A stretch of 64,000 nucleotides of DNA, taken from assembly GCA_026014665.1 (NCBI GenBank), contig JAOZHX010000019.1, forward strand, positions 124,001-188,000, in the 5' to 3' direction. Below the pieces are notes generated by a model. That model did not search any database, had not been told where the DNA came from, and saw only the letters and a list, made by a program, of their open reading frames with translations. Of the stretch, positions 26,621-35,362 are shown in pieces; position 1 is the stretch's first letter, and each line of letters begins with the position of its first letter. The DNA is from Candidatus Bathyarchaeota archaeon. Lineage in GTDB: Archaea > Thermoproteota > Bathyarchaeia > Bathyarchaeales > Bathycorpusculaceae. A program made the position numbers and the translations under genes.

Positions 26621-28684
26621 TCAGGGTATCTTGTAGCGTTTAGGTGCTGAATTGATTACTTCTATGGCTTTGTTCATGTCGAAATCAATTGCTTGCCCGT
26701 ACCATTCGATTGATTTGAAGCGTGGTTTGTTTTCTTCCTTGACTATTTCGTAAGCTTCTTCCCTTGTAAGTTTGCCTTCGCGGATTTGATGGCTTCTGAA
26801 AATGTCAAATTCGGTGAATCCTGCCATTGTCATGTAAATGTAGTTGTAGAAGGCGGCTGTGCCGTCGTCTGTGCGCCATGTTGCTATCGTGTCGGTTTCT
26901 CTCTCCCAATTGAACTTCTCGGTTATCGTGTTTAGGACTGTTTTTTCGTCCCACTCAAGGTAGTGGAAAAGGTAGAGGTAGTCATCGGGCAAAACGTAAG
27001 AGGAGTAGTAAGCGAAGAGAGTATCAAACATTGACTTGTTAATGTACGCGGGGTTTTTAATGAACTGCTTGAAGTAGTACCACATCATTTTCAACTTGTT
27101 TTTGGTAGAGATACCTGTCATCCTCTTTAGCGCATTTTTTGTTCCTTGCGTGGTGACATTACAAAAGCCATACTTGAATAGGCCTGTGCCTTCTTCGCCT
27201 TCGTAGCCACCGCAGAAAATGAACAACTTGATACCGGTTTGCTTGCGAACCTTGTGGAAGTAGTAATAAAACTGTTTGTCGCCTGCCATGAGGATCGGTA
27301 CCATGCCTAAATCAGGTTTTTTCAGCCATGCTTTGAGGTTTTTGCGGATGTTAGCTCGTTTGGTTCGGATATCAGCCGAGATAACTATGTGTTCGATTCC
27401 CAATTTGCCGACGACGCGGGCTTGGTTTCTGCGTGCAAGGTCATTTACCATGCCCCAGTCATAAGTGAATGTTATGGGGTGCAACTTTAAAGTGTTCTTT
27501 ATGTAGTCTAATCCAAAGGCGCTGTCTCTTCCGCCGCTAAAGCCTATTAGAACGTCAGGTTCGCCTGTGCTGCTCCTGTATGGTGCTATAAATTCTGTTA
27601 GAGCTTTTTCGCCTTTCAGGTAGTTGCCTCTGGTTTCATAGTCCCTGCAGTAACTGCACACGCCTTGCGCGTCAAAACTGATAAATGGCATGGTTTCAGG
27701 TAGCAGGCAACGTGTGCATCTTCTGAGCACATTCTCGTCTTTGTAGAGGGCTTCCCAATTTTGCAGCATGGATTGTTTGATGTCTTCATGCAAGAGGTAT
27801 TGGCTCATATCAGGTGGCGGCTGCGCGGTTGTGTCGTAGAGTTCATAGATTTTGATTTTATTTTTCAATGGAGCACTGCTTGTGTTGTCAACCGATTGGT
27901 CATTTAATGTGAACAGGTGTTTTTGGGACAGGTTAAGGTCTATTAGGTAGCCTTGCCCCGCCTTTACCTGCGTTATTGGGCTTTCTGCAAACAGATCTTT
28001 TAGATGCTGATTGCCTAGTGCCTGTTGGAGGATGTATTTTTCAGAGGCGAAAACAAGGATTTTCGGATTTTGGCTGAGAGCCATGTAGAGTGAGCCCGTG
28101 TTCGATGCAAGCACGAGGTTGTTTAAGTCGTCGAACTGGATGGCAACAGAAGCGGATCCCTCGATTTGTTCAAAAACAAGTTTGACAGCTTCAATTAATG
28201 GTTTGCCTTGTGATCGGTACATCTGTAGAAGGCTTAAGAATACTTCGGTGTCTACGTCATACATCTTTTTGAGATTTGGAAAGGCAGTCCAAAGTTTATG
28301 GTCGTTGACGATGATTCCGTTGTGGATTCCAACAGCACCATCTTTGACGACTGGTTGATTGTTTGTGTTGATTTCGCTTTGCCCGTTGGTTTGCAAGCGG
28401 GAGTGACCAAGGATTAAAAGTGGCGCTGTTAGTTGGAGACCATCCCATCCTGTATCATGTAATGTCTTTTCAAATAATTCCTTGTATTTGGGGGTCTTGA
28501 CTAGGCGTGATGAAGTTATTGGCTCTTTATAGACGTAGATTTTTTCGTTGAATCTAATGGCTAAGCCCGATGCTTCTTTGCCTCGGGATTCTGACAGCTT
28601 AAATATACTATTTATGATTTGCATAAGCTCTTTTGGAGAGAGCTTTAAGTTTTCACCGATTGCTATCCCAAATATTCCGCACAA
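26621..28684 (-). CDS. Class II glutaminase fused to WbpG/PseA-type N-acetyl sugar amidotransferase
   Basis: 687 residues, two enzymes in one chain. Residues 1-290: Ntn glutaminase (MCGIFGIA with catalytic Cys2, LGHSRLQTNGQSEINTNNQP, GIHNGIIVND), closest to GlmS/PurF-type domains. About 335-365: a four-cysteine knuckle, CTRCLLPETMP then CSYCRDYE. About 370-600: PP-loop ATPase with IGFSGGRDSAFGLDYI and FTYDWGMVNDLARRNQ, matching sugar amidotransferases (WbpG, PseA). Bacterial WbpG-like enzymes receive ammonia from a separate HisH-like class I glutaminase; here a class II domain replaces it. Product would be an acetamidino sugar. The reaction is inferred from the families. Confidence 0.86.
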   Translation of the reverse strand: MCGIFGIAIGENLKLSPKELMQIINSIFKLSESRGKEASGLAIRFNEKIYVYKEPITSSRLVKTPKYKELFEKTLHDTGWDGLQLTAPLLILGHSRLQTNGQSEINTNNQPVVKDGAVGIHNGIIVNDHKLWTAFPNLKKMYDVDTEVFLSLLQMYRSQGKPLIEAVKLVFEQIEGSASVAIQFDDLNNLVLASNTGSLYMALSQNPKILVFASEKYILQQALGNQHLKDLFAESPITQVKAGQGYLIDLNLSQKHLFTLNDQSVDNTSSAPLKNKIKIYELYDTTAQPPPDMSQYLLHEDIKQSMLQNWEALYKDENVLRRCTRCLLPETMPFISFDAQGVCSYCRDYETRGNYLKGEKALTEFIAPYRSSTGEPDVLIGFSGGRDSAFGLDYIKNTLKLHPITFTYDWGMVNDLARRNQARVVGKLGIEHIVISADIRTKRANIRKNLKAWLKKPDLGMVPILMAGDKQFYYYFHKVRKQTGIKLFIFCGGYEGEEGTGLFKYGFCNVTTQGTKNALKRMTGISTKNKLKMMWYYFKQFIKNPAYINKSMFDTLFAYYSSYVLPDDYLYLFHYLEWDEKTVLNTITEKFNWERETDTIATWRTDDGTAAFYNYIYMTMAGFTEFDIFRSHQIREGKLTREEAYEIVKEENKPRFKSIEWYGQAIDFDMNKAIEVINSAPKRYKIP

Positions 28685-28701
28685 GATTTTTACTCAAAAT
28701 T

Positions 28702-29706
28702 TTAGTTTTTATATGAAGCGCTAATGTTTTTCCAGTTTGCCTTGAACCAAGCATTAACCTGTTTTAGTCCTTCTTTGAAATCCATGTTAGGATTGTATCC
28801 GAGGATTTTCTTGGCTTTGTTTATTGATGCTAACAACCTGTTTTTTTTGTCCCAATCGCGTCTGTCAGCATACACTATTCCAGCGGGATTGCCCGTGATT
28901 TCGTTGATCCATTTTGCCAAATCGCCTATGCGAATTTCTCTTCCAGTTGCCAGATTGAATGCTTCCCCTATCGCTTCTTTATAGTATGCCATCGCTAGCA
29001 ATCCATTGATGATGTCTCCGACGTATGTGAAATCTCTTGTCTCATCGCCAGTGCCAGTAATTGGTAGTGGTTGCTTGTTAATCGACCAGTAGAAGAAGTT
29101 AGGTATGACGTTTCGATATTTGCCTGGAACTTCTCCAGGGCCGTATGAGTTAAAGAATCTCGCATTCACAATTGGAAGATGATAAAGGTTATAGTAATAG
29201 TTAGTGTAAAGTTCACCAAGCATCTTTGTTACCTGATAGGGTGTATACAGCTTCATGGACACATCGTGCTCTTCAAAGGGCATTTTTGAACCAGCACCAT
29301 ATATCCCGCAACCTGATGAGGCATAGATGAAGCGTTCAACACCGACTAAATGGGCATACTCTAATACCTTTAAGGTTCCCATTCCATTAACCATTAGGTC
29401 AGTTTCTGGGTTATCTACGGAATTTTGGTTTGCGAAATGAGCTGCCAAATGATAGACTATTTGTGGTCTATTTCTAAATGCCCACTTGAGCTTTTCATCG
29501 TCAAGAATATTACCTTTTATAAAGAGAACCTTTGGGCTAACAGGCATATTCCATTCATAAGATGACGATAAGTCGTCTAAGATGACAATCTTTTCAGTTT
29601 CAAGTTTTTCCAGAGTTGCCACTAGATTGGAGCCAATGGCACCAGCGCCTCCAGTTACCAGAATAGTTTTGCCGTTGAAGGCTTCAAGCACTTTTTCATC
29701 CATCAA
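28702..29706 (-). CDS. NAD-dependent nucleotide-sugar epimerase/dehydratase (extended SDR)
   Basis: 334 residues. NAD-binding TGGAGAIGSNL lies near residue 18, then ILDDLSSS and YHLAAHF. SSGCGIYGAGSKMPF carries the conserved catalytic Ser region; YQVTK (catalytic Tyr and Lys) is near 157, and RFFNSYGPGE follows. The C-terminal ARREIRIGDL-like helix region reads EAFNLATGREIRIGDL. It resembles GDP-mannose 4,6-dehydratase-like or UDP-GlcA-type enzymes of O-antigen loci. Its start overlaps the next-upstream epimerase stop by four bases, so both are made together and may act in sequence. Exact substrate is unknown. Confidence 0.88.
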   Translation of the reverse strand: MMDEKVLEAFNGKTILVTGGAGAIGSNLVATLEKLETEKIVILDDLSSSYEWNMPVSPKVLFIKGNILDDEKLKWAFRNRPQIVYHLAAHFANQNSVDNPETDLMVNGMGTLKVLEYAHLVGVERFIYASSGCGIYGAGSKMPFEEHDVSMKLYTPYQVTKMLGELYTNYYYNLYHLPIVNARFFNSYGPGEVPGKYRNVIPNFFYWSINKQPLPITGTGDETRDFTYVGDIINGLLAMAYYKEAIGEAFNLATGREIRIGDLAKWINEITGNPAGIVYADRRDWDKKNRLLASINKAKKILGYNPNMDFKEGLKQVNAWFKANWKNISASYKN

Positions 29707-30641
29707 AAATTCCTCTCAGACGCTTGAGGATCGTATAGCGTTTTGAACCATTCTACTGTTCTGCGCATGCCTTCCTCTGGATCGATTGTAAGCTTGAAAT
29801 TTAGGTCTTTTCTTGCTTTTGACGCGTCTGGAGTTTTAATGCGAGTTGTAAATGGCTCGCCTTCCTTGTAAATCACTTTTGAGTCATCTTTGTTTAGATT
29901 TCTAAGTATTAAGTCCGAGACATATTTGATATCATACTGGGTTTCCCCGCCGAAATTGTATACTTCGCCAGGTTTGAAGTTGTCAATTATGTTGACAAAT
30001 GCCCGGCATAGGTCATCGACGTATTCAAGGGTTCGTTTATGCCCCAGATAAACGGTATATGGTTCATCATGCATAGCTTTGTAGATGAATTTGGGTATCC
30101 AACCTCTGTAAGGGGTGTAATGTTCGCCAACGCCATAGACATTGAACAAACGCATTCGAACTGTTTCAGTTCCAAACATAGCTTCCGAGTTTAGGATTTG
30201 CATTTCGTTGACCCATTTAGAGATGGCGTAGTCATTCATCTGTTTAATCGGAATAGTGTCCATAACTTCTTCACGCATGACACCATCGTAATCGCCGTAA
30301 ACCTCAGCACTTCCAAAAAAAATCATGCGAAATTTTTTCTTTTCCTGCATCCTAAGTATGTTCTTTGTGCCGATGGCATTGGTTTGCCATAGATTTTCGT
30401 AGTAGTCTTCACCATTCCACCTGCCATATTCAGCCGCGGCGTGGTATACGTAATCGAAGTTGTGTTCAGTAAACAAGCGCTCAACTTGACTAAATTTACT
30501 TACATCACAGCGAACGTAATTTTGCTGATGTGAGTGCATTAGATCGCAAGCCCAAGCTTCATACCCGCGCGTTTGCAGTTCGCGGATTAAATTTGAACCT
30601 ATGAAACCCAAACCGCCAGTAACTAGCACCCTTTTGCTAAT
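29703..30641 (-). CDS. NAD-dependent nucleotide-sugar epimerase/dehydratase, probable ATT start
   Basis: About 312 residues. Sequence marks: SKRVLVTGGLGFIGSNLI (NAD site), YHAAAEYGRW, FFGSAEVYGDYDG (Ser), MNDYAISKWVNEM (Tyr/Lys), RLFNVYGVGEHYTPYRG. An in-frame ATG at 30692 would overlap the upstream GT2 gene by 56 bases and add an atypical Cys-rich leader. An ATT at 30639-30641, overlapping the upstream TAG, lies seven bases after AGAGAGGG (30649-30656) and gives the expected MSKRVLVTGG. A GTG three codons later is the other choice. The tandem with the neighbouring epimerase suggests a two-step sugar conversion. Confidence 0.86.
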   Translation of the reverse strand: MSKRVLVTGGLGFIGSNLIRELQTRGYEAWACDLMHSHQQNYVRCDVSKFSQVERLFTEHNFDYVYHAAAEYGRWNGEDYYENLWQTNAIGTKNILRMQEKKKFRMIFFGSAEVYGDYDGVMREEVMDTIPIKQMNDYAISKWVNEMQILNSEAMFGTETVRMRLFNVYGVGEHYTPYRGWIPKFIYKAMHDEPYTVYLGHKRTLEYVDDLCRAFVNIIDNFKPGEVYNFGGETQYDIKYVSDLILRNLNKDDSKVIYKEGEPFTTRIKTPDASKARKDLNFKLTIDPEEGMRRTVEWFKTLYDPQASERNF

Positions 30642-31581
30642 ACGCGTTCCCTCTCTGCATACTAAACCGTTCAGACATTCGCAATATCGCATACAATGTG
30701 ATGGCTGTCGACAATAAGAAAAAGCCGATAAGAATGAAGCTAACCGACGCTAACGCAATGTTTGTTTCAATTGAATGAACGGTAGCGTAAATCTGTAGCA
30801 TCCATAGGCCGAAACCAACACCGGCTAGCAGGCATAATAGGCTTGGAATCCCCAGCATGAGAAGCGGTCTTTCTTCTACAACAAGCCTGACTAATGACCA
30901 AATTACACCTATGCCATGGGTTAGAGGGTGTTCAGTTGAGGTAGAAACATCGCCATTCTTATATTTGCAGGTGCTTGGTACCTCAACGATGCGAAGGTCA
31001 CTCTTACTGGCTTTAAGTAAAATTTCAACGCTAGCACCCATTCCATTTTCTGAAAAGTTTAGCAGATTTAGTGCTTGGTAACTGTATGCTCTAAAACCAC
31101 TCTGGGCATCAGTCACGCCGTTTTTTGCTGAACCATTGACCATTTTTGTGATCAGTTTAGCACCTATTTGCCTGTACAAGGGCATTTCTGCGGTTCCACG
31201 TTCGCCGACAAAGCGGCTGCCGATGACGATGTCTGCAGCTCCGTCGAGAATTGGTTTTATAACATATGGGATCTCGTTGGGTGCATGCTGGCCATCAGCG
31301 TCTAGAGTGACAAAGATATCAGCTCTCAACTCATGTGCACGCATAAAGAGACTTCTGATGGAAGCGCCGTAACCCCCGTTCTTCTCATGGCAAATCACTT
31401 CTGCACCTAAACCTGCTGCAATTTCAGCTGTATAATCGGTGGAACCGTCATCACAGACTATAACTTGGCTGGCGAACTGTTTAGCTTCCAAAATGACTCG
31501 AGCGATAGTTTGCTCTTCGTTAAACGCTGGAATGCCTACTACAATGAAAGGTTTTGTATGAGGTGCTGTCTTGATCTCCAC
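30637..31581 (-). CDS. GT2 dolichol-phosphate sugar synthase-like (Dpm1/AglJ-type) with two membrane helices
   Basis: 314 residues. GT-A domain: FIVVGIPAFNEEQTIARVI, VIVCDDGSTDYTAEIA, EKNGGYGASIRSL, FVTLDADGQHAPNEIP (DAD metal site), VIGSRFVGERG and DAQSGFRAYSYQAL. Two hydrophobic segments, about 230-255 and 265-290, make a membrane hairpin at the C terminus. The family transfers a sugar from a nucleotide donor to dolichyl phosphate on the inner face; AglJ-like members add the first sugar of an N-glycan. Start is GTG at 31581. It would supply donor lipids to the GT-C proteins of this locus. The sugar is unknown. Confidence 0.88.
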   Translation of the reverse strand: MEIKTAPHTKPFIVVGIPAFNEEQTIARVILEAKQFASQVIVCDDGSTDYTAEIAAGLGAEVICHEKNGGYGASIRSLFMRAHELRADIFVTLDADGQHAPNEIPYVIKPILDGAADIVIGSRFVGERGTAEMPLYRQIGAKLITKMVNGSAKNGVTDAQSGFRAYSYQALNLLNFSENGMGASVEILLKASKSDLRIVEVPSTCKYKNGDVSTSTEHPLTHGIGVIWSLVRLVVEERPLLMLGIPSLLCLLAGVGFGLWMLQIYATVHSIETNIALASVSFILIGFFLLSTAITLYAILRMSERFSMQRGNAY

Positions 31582-31721
31582 TGCCTCTATTTGTATCGCT
31601 TATTCCTCCGTTCTGGCAAGGGGTAGGTTTTTTATCTTCGTATTGTTAGGTGCGAATTAAAAAGGCTATCGCAATATTCGGTTTTTTAGGTCTCATATTA
31701 GCGATAATTACGTTCCATCTA

Positions 31722-32663
31722 TTAGGTGGAAGCCATTCTTTGCTTGAGCAAATCCCGTAATCCGTCTGGTAAAGAAACTTTGGGCTTGTAACCTAGGAGC
31801 TTTTTTGCCTTGGAGATATCTGCATAGCTGTCTTTGATATCTCCTGTTCGAGGACTTTCATAGATAACCTCTAAGTCTGTACCTGTCAATTCTAACAGCG
31901 TCTTAGCTAATTCATTGATCGACGTGGGCTTACCAGAGGCAATGTTGAAAACTTCCCCCTCGCCTGCCCTACTCCTTACTGAAGCCAAAACTGCTTCTGC
32001 AACGTCCATGACGTTGACGAAATCTCTGGTTTGTGAGCCGTCTCCATAAATTATCAAAGGTTTTTTTTGTATGCAACGTTCTATGAACCGTGTTATGACT
32101 CCGCTATAATCATTCATAGTTTGCCTAAGACCGTATACGTTGAAAAAACGTAAAATAATAGTTTTCAAAAGCAATCGGTCACTAAAACCGAAGCAGTACC
32201 GTTCGCCTATGAGCTTGGATTCTGCATAGGTGGAAATGGGGTTGGTTGGAGTTTGTTCTGTAACTGGCAACATTTCAGGGTTGCCGCAGACTGCACAGGT
32301 GGAGATATAAATGAATTTGTCAATTTGGTTTTTGACGCTGGCTCGAAGCAAGTTTAGAGTTCCTAGTAGGTTTATATCGAAGGTGAGGTTTGGATTTTCT
32401 ATGGATAGAGGAACACTGACCAAAGCAGCCATATGAATAATTACATCTACATCTTTTACGCTTTTTTCGACTGCTAAGGTGTCACGTATGTCGCCCTTGA
32501 TGAGTTCCGCTTTTCCCTTAGTTATATGCTTTTGAATATTTTCTGTTTTTCCTGTAGATAAGTTGTCGAAGATTCTGACGTCGTATTCGTTATCTACCAA
32601 TCGGTCAACTACGTGACTTCCGATGAAGCCAGCGCCTCCGGTGACTAAGATTTTTGTTGGCAT
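31722..32663 (-). CDS. UDP-glucose/UDP-GlcNAc 4-epimerase-like (GalE/WbpP family)
   Basis: 313 residues. ILVTGGAGFIGSHVVDRL (NAD), IFDNLSTGKTENI, HMAALVSVPLSIENP, ISTCAVCGNPEMLPVTE, YAESKLIGE (catalytic Tyr/Lys), LRFFNVYGLRQ, and YGDGSQTRDFVNVMDVAEA. The usual catalytic SS(A/S) segment is STCAVCG here, with Thr next to Ser. Of the three epimerase-like genes, this one is closest to archaeal GalE/WbpP enzymes. It would provide UDP-Gal or UDP-GalNAc. Spaced about 140 bases from the downstream GT2 gene, so a promoter could lie between them. Confidence 0.9.
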   Translation of the reverse strand: MPTKILVTGGAGFIGSHVVDRLVDNEYDVRIFDNLSTGKTENIQKHITKGKAELIKGDIRDTLAVEKSVKDVDVIIHMAALVSVPLSIENPNLTFDINLLGTLNLLRASVKNQIDKFIYISTCAVCGNPEMLPVTEQTPTNPISTYAESKLIGERYCFGFSDRLLLKTIILRFFNVYGLRQTMNDYSGVITRFIERCIQKKPLIIYGDGSQTRDFVNVMDVAEAVLASVRSRAGEGEVFNIASGKPTSINELAKTLLELTGTDLEVIYESPRTGDIKDSYADISKAKKLLGYKPKVSLPDGLRDLLKQRMAST

Positions 32664-32693
32664 GAATTAAGTTTCTTGCTGAGTTTTCATGGG

Positions 32694-33056
32694 TTATCTG
32701 TTGATATGCATTATTGATAAGAAGAATGCAAACGATGTGTCGGTAGCCCATTTTTTTGCTGTGCTGTTGCCCCAGCTTGTGGCTATTGAACTTAATTTTT
32801 CGGCGAGCGGGCGACCGATTGTTTTTATTGTTTTCTGCATACTGCTCTCTAGTATCCCCTCCAACTTACTCACCACGGCAAGAATACTTTTAGCTAAATG
32901 TGAACTACGTATGTTTTCAGTCACTGTTATCGTCAAATCTACAAGCACCCTATCGATTCTAGGCAAAGACTTGAACCAAACGCCTGCACGTATGGCTTTG
33001 ATCTTCAGCTTTTTCAGATCATTTCTATTAAGTGGGAAAGGAGAGCTCTTTTGCAA
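32694..33056 (-). CDS. Small basic helical protein of unknown function
   Basis: 120 residues, TTG start at 33056. The translation is basic and helical: RNDLKKLKIKAIRAGVWFKSLPRIDRVLVDLTI, then TVTENIRSSHLAKSILAVVSKLEGILES. I have the impression that this segment (K-x-L-K-I-K-A-x-R-x-G-V-W-F) recurs in archaeal hypothetical proteins, but cannot check it. The opposite-strand frame at 32689-33078 is longer by a few codons but reads as low-complexity and lacks a ribosome site. The gene sits in the right strand and spacing for the glycan operon, yet its composition does not suggest an enzyme. No transmembrane segment or metal site is visible. Confidence 0.5.
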   Translation of the reverse strand: MQKSSPFPLNRNDLKKLKIKAIRAGVWFKSLPRIDRVLVDLTITVTENIRSSHLAKSILAVVSKLEGILESSMQKTIKTIGRPLAEKLSSIATSWGNSTAKKWATDTSFAFFLSIMHINR

Positions 33057-33178
33057 TGCAGCCAGTAGCCACCATTAATTCGGTTGAACTGACCATTATT
33101 CGTATAATCCTAAAAAAGATTTTCGGTTTTCACGGTAAAATAATTAAAGCTGCAAGCCGAGGAACTAGCATGCAAGTG

Positions 33179-34273
33179 TTAAAATGCATGGTAAATATGC
33201 GAAACGATTTTGCCAATTGTAGAAATGTCTAGGCTAGGATAAATTGGCAGACACAAGATGCGATCTGCAATTTGCCTCGCATTAATAAGCCCGTATTTTT
33301 TAGTCAGATCTTCGCCAGTTTTTTTGAAGTAATTGAAATCAACTGTCAGGGGAAAGAAATACTTTCTGGGCTTAATTCCATTGGCGATAAGTTGTGAGTA
33401 GGCTGCATCTCGTTGGGTTCGGGTTTCGAACAGGACGGGCATGTAGCTATAGTTGTATTTTGAAGCTACGATCTTCTGGAAAGTCACGGGTGAACCAGAT
33501 AGACGTTCAACATAATGCTCGTATAGAGCCTTTCTTGATGCAATAGATTTGTTGACTGATTCAAGGTTGCATAAGCCCATGGCTGCTTGGAACTCGTTCA
33601 TTTTAGCATTTATCCCGGGAAGAACGACTTCAGTTTCTGATCTGATGCCGTGGTTTCTCATGAGTTTTAACTTATCCACAATTGCGCTATCTCTCGCAAC
33701 GATTGCGCCTCCTTCGATTGTGTTAAATACTTTTGTAGCATGAAAACTGAGGATCGAAGCATCGCCAAATGAAGCAATCGGCTTAACTGCGTATTCGACT
33801 CCGAAGGCGTGGGCAGCATCATAAATTAGCCTAAGGTTATACCTTCGAGCAATTGTTTGCAATTCTTCTATATAGCAAGGATTTCCATAAACGTGCACAG
33901 CAAGTATTGCAGTTGTTTTGTCCGCGATTTTTTCTTCCACGGCTTTAGGGTCGATATTGTAGGTTTCTGGATTTATGTCGGCAAACACCGGTGTTAAGCC
34001 TTCCCATACGAGCGCATTTGTCGTTGCTGCAAAGGTGAATGGGGTAGTTATGACTTCTCCTTTTATTTCCATAGCTCTTAGAGTTAGCTGCAATGCCAAA
34101 GTACCGTTGGAGGTTAAGACAACGTTTTGGACACCCAAGTACTCTTCTAGCTTTTTTTCCAATAACTGTACGAGTTCGCCGTCGTTTGTGAGCCAATTAT
34201 TTGACCAAATCTTTTTCAAATATTCGATATAAAGCTCTAAATTAGGTAAATCTGACTTTGTAACATTTATCAT
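33179..34273 (-). CDS. DegT/DnrJ/EryC1-family sugar aminotransferase
   Basis: 364-residue PLP enzyme that aminates a keto nucleotide sugar using Glu or Gln. N terminus: YLKKIWSNNWLTNDGELVQLLEKKLEEYLGVQNVVLTSNGTLAL; then ITTPFTFAATTNALVWEG, INPETYNIDP, YDAAHAFGVEY, and SFHATKVFNTIEGGAIV, where the HATK lysine binds PLP. FRMNEFQ-type active-site segment is NAKMNEFQAAMGL. Normal family length. The NeuD/PglD-like acyltransferase lies immediately upstream, so an amination then N-acetylation (as PglE-PglD make diacetamido sugars) is likely, though the dispersed 178-bp element sits between the two. Confidence 0.92.
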   Translation of the reverse strand: MINVTKSDLPNLELYIEYLKKIWSNNWLTNDGELVQLLEKKLEEYLGVQNVVLTSNGTLALQLTLRAMEIKGEVITTPFTFAATTNALVWEGLTPVFADINPETYNIDPKAVEEKIADKTTAILAVHVYGNPCYIEELQTIARRYNLRLIYDAAHAFGVEYAVKPIASFGDASILSFHATKVFNTIEGGAIVARDSAIVDKLKLMRNHGIRSETEVVLPGINAKMNEFQAAMGLCNLESVNKSIASRKALYEHYVERLSGSPVTFQKIVASKYNYSYMPVLFETRTQRDAAYSQLIANGIKPRKYFFPLTVDFNYFKKTGEDLTKKYGLINARQIADRILCLPIYPSLDISTIGKIVSHIYHAF

Positions 34274-34349
34274 AGAGCAAGTCGCTTCAATTAAGCTGTA
34301 AACAAGAGCTTTAAAAGATTTGTGCAGTAGTTCGTCTTGGTCGCTTTTG

Positions 34350-34527
34350 GGTCTTTATGTGGGTGTGGAGGTTTTGTGGTTGCCACATAGTGGTTTGTTG
34401 TTGTGGTTGTTTTTTGGTTTTGGTTTGTTTTTCTTTTTGTGTTTACGTGTGGGATAAGTGTTTTTCTGCACATGCCCAACATGACTCCATGTTGAAAATA
34501 CTACGGTGTGGATGTGAAAGCATGTTG
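34350..34527 (-). repeat. Dispersed 178-bp non-coding element, copy B
   Basis: Read on the minus strand, this copy starts CAACATGCTTTCACATCC and ends CCACATAAAGACC. It matches copy A (54375-54552) closely over exactly 178 bases, including the perfect seven-base hairpin CAACATG/CATGTTG with loop GAGT and the TGTGGCAACCACA hairpin. It lies in the 361-base gap between the aminotransferase start and the acyltransferase stop, where most neighbours are a few bases apart; the rest of the gap shows nothing else. Confidence 0.88.
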
Positions 34528-34634
34528 ACGGTATCTAAGATTGGCACATCGAAAAGGGAGGAAAATTCGCTAAGAAAAAACAATCAAACAAGCAATAAAG
34601 AGCTTGAGCTGAGCATTCATTTAAGGAGAGTTAT

Positions 34635-35315
34635 TCACCAAGGTTTCTCCTCCGAAGACTTGTATATTTTTTTCACTGTAGCTGGGTTACCGGCTACGAG
34701 CGCAAGTTCAGGGACATCTTTAATTACAACTGCTCCTGCCGCTATTATGGCTCCTTTTCCCACTTTGATTCTATCGATAACGGTTGCGTTCGCACCGATG
34801 AAGACCTCGTCACCTAAACGGGCGTATCCCATTATGCTGGTCGAAGGTGAAACTGTGGTGAAATTTCCTATTTCTACATCGTGGCCAATTTTAGTTCCAA
34901 AATTGACGATTGCGTGATTTCCTATTTTTGTTTGACAATTTATGATTGTTCCTGGAGCTATTATGCAGCCATGACCTATTCGTGTCCAATCTGAGATTAT
35001 GGAGCTGGGATGTTTAATTGAGTCAAATTTGAACCCTCTTTTCTCAAGTTTCATTAATAGTGTTTTGCGCTTTGTTGTGCCGATAGCACCTATTAGCAAA
35101 GGCATGTTTTCTATGTTGTATTGGTCTAGAAATGATAGGTCGTGGATAGGCTTTCCATTCAAGTCGGTTCCGTCAGCCTTACTGTTTTCCTCCAAAAACC
35201 CGCATACGTCTTTTTTTCTACCTAAAGCTGTATAAATGTCAAGAGTTTCTCTTGCCATTCCACCAGCGCCCAAGATAAAAACGGGGCTATTTTTACGCTC
35301 ACTTTTATGCATCAT
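34635..35315 (-). CDS. Sugar O/N-acyltransferase, NeuD/PglD family (left-handed beta-helix)
   Basis: 226 residues. The N-terminal Rossmann-like part (PVFILGAGGMARETLDIY) binds the nucleotide sugar. From about residue 100, hexapeptide repeats form a left-handed beta-helix: IGHGCIIAPGTIINCQTKIGNHAIVNFGTKIGHDVEIGNFTTVSPS and later VFIGANATVIDRIKVGKGAIIAAGAVVIKDV. The conserved His is in IGHD. It ends AGNPATVKKI, the CoA-binding end of the family. Trimeric acetyl-CoA-dependent acetylation of the amino group made by the neighbouring DegT enzyme is the likely job. Short distance to the upstream gene. Confidence 0.9.
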   Translation of the reverse strand: MMHKSERKNSPVFILGAGGMARETLDIYTALGRKKDVCGFLEENSKADGTDLNGKPIHDLSFLDQYNIENMPLLIGAIGTTKRKTLLMKLEKRGFKFDSIKHPSSIISDWTRIGHGCIIAPGTIINCQTKIGNHAIVNFGTKIGHDVEIGNFTTVSPSTSIMGYARLGDEVFIGANATVIDRIKVGKGAIIAAGAVVIKDVPELALVAGNPATVKKIYKSSEEKPW

Positions 35316-35362
35316 TATTCCGTCCGTTGACTGGCAAATCGTTAACTTTATTGGTTTAGCAA

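Noticed and set aside
32689-33078. Plus-strand 129-codon frame opposite the unknown basic protein
   Set aside because: The minus-strand frame has better composition and fits the operon strand; the plus frame has no ribosome site.
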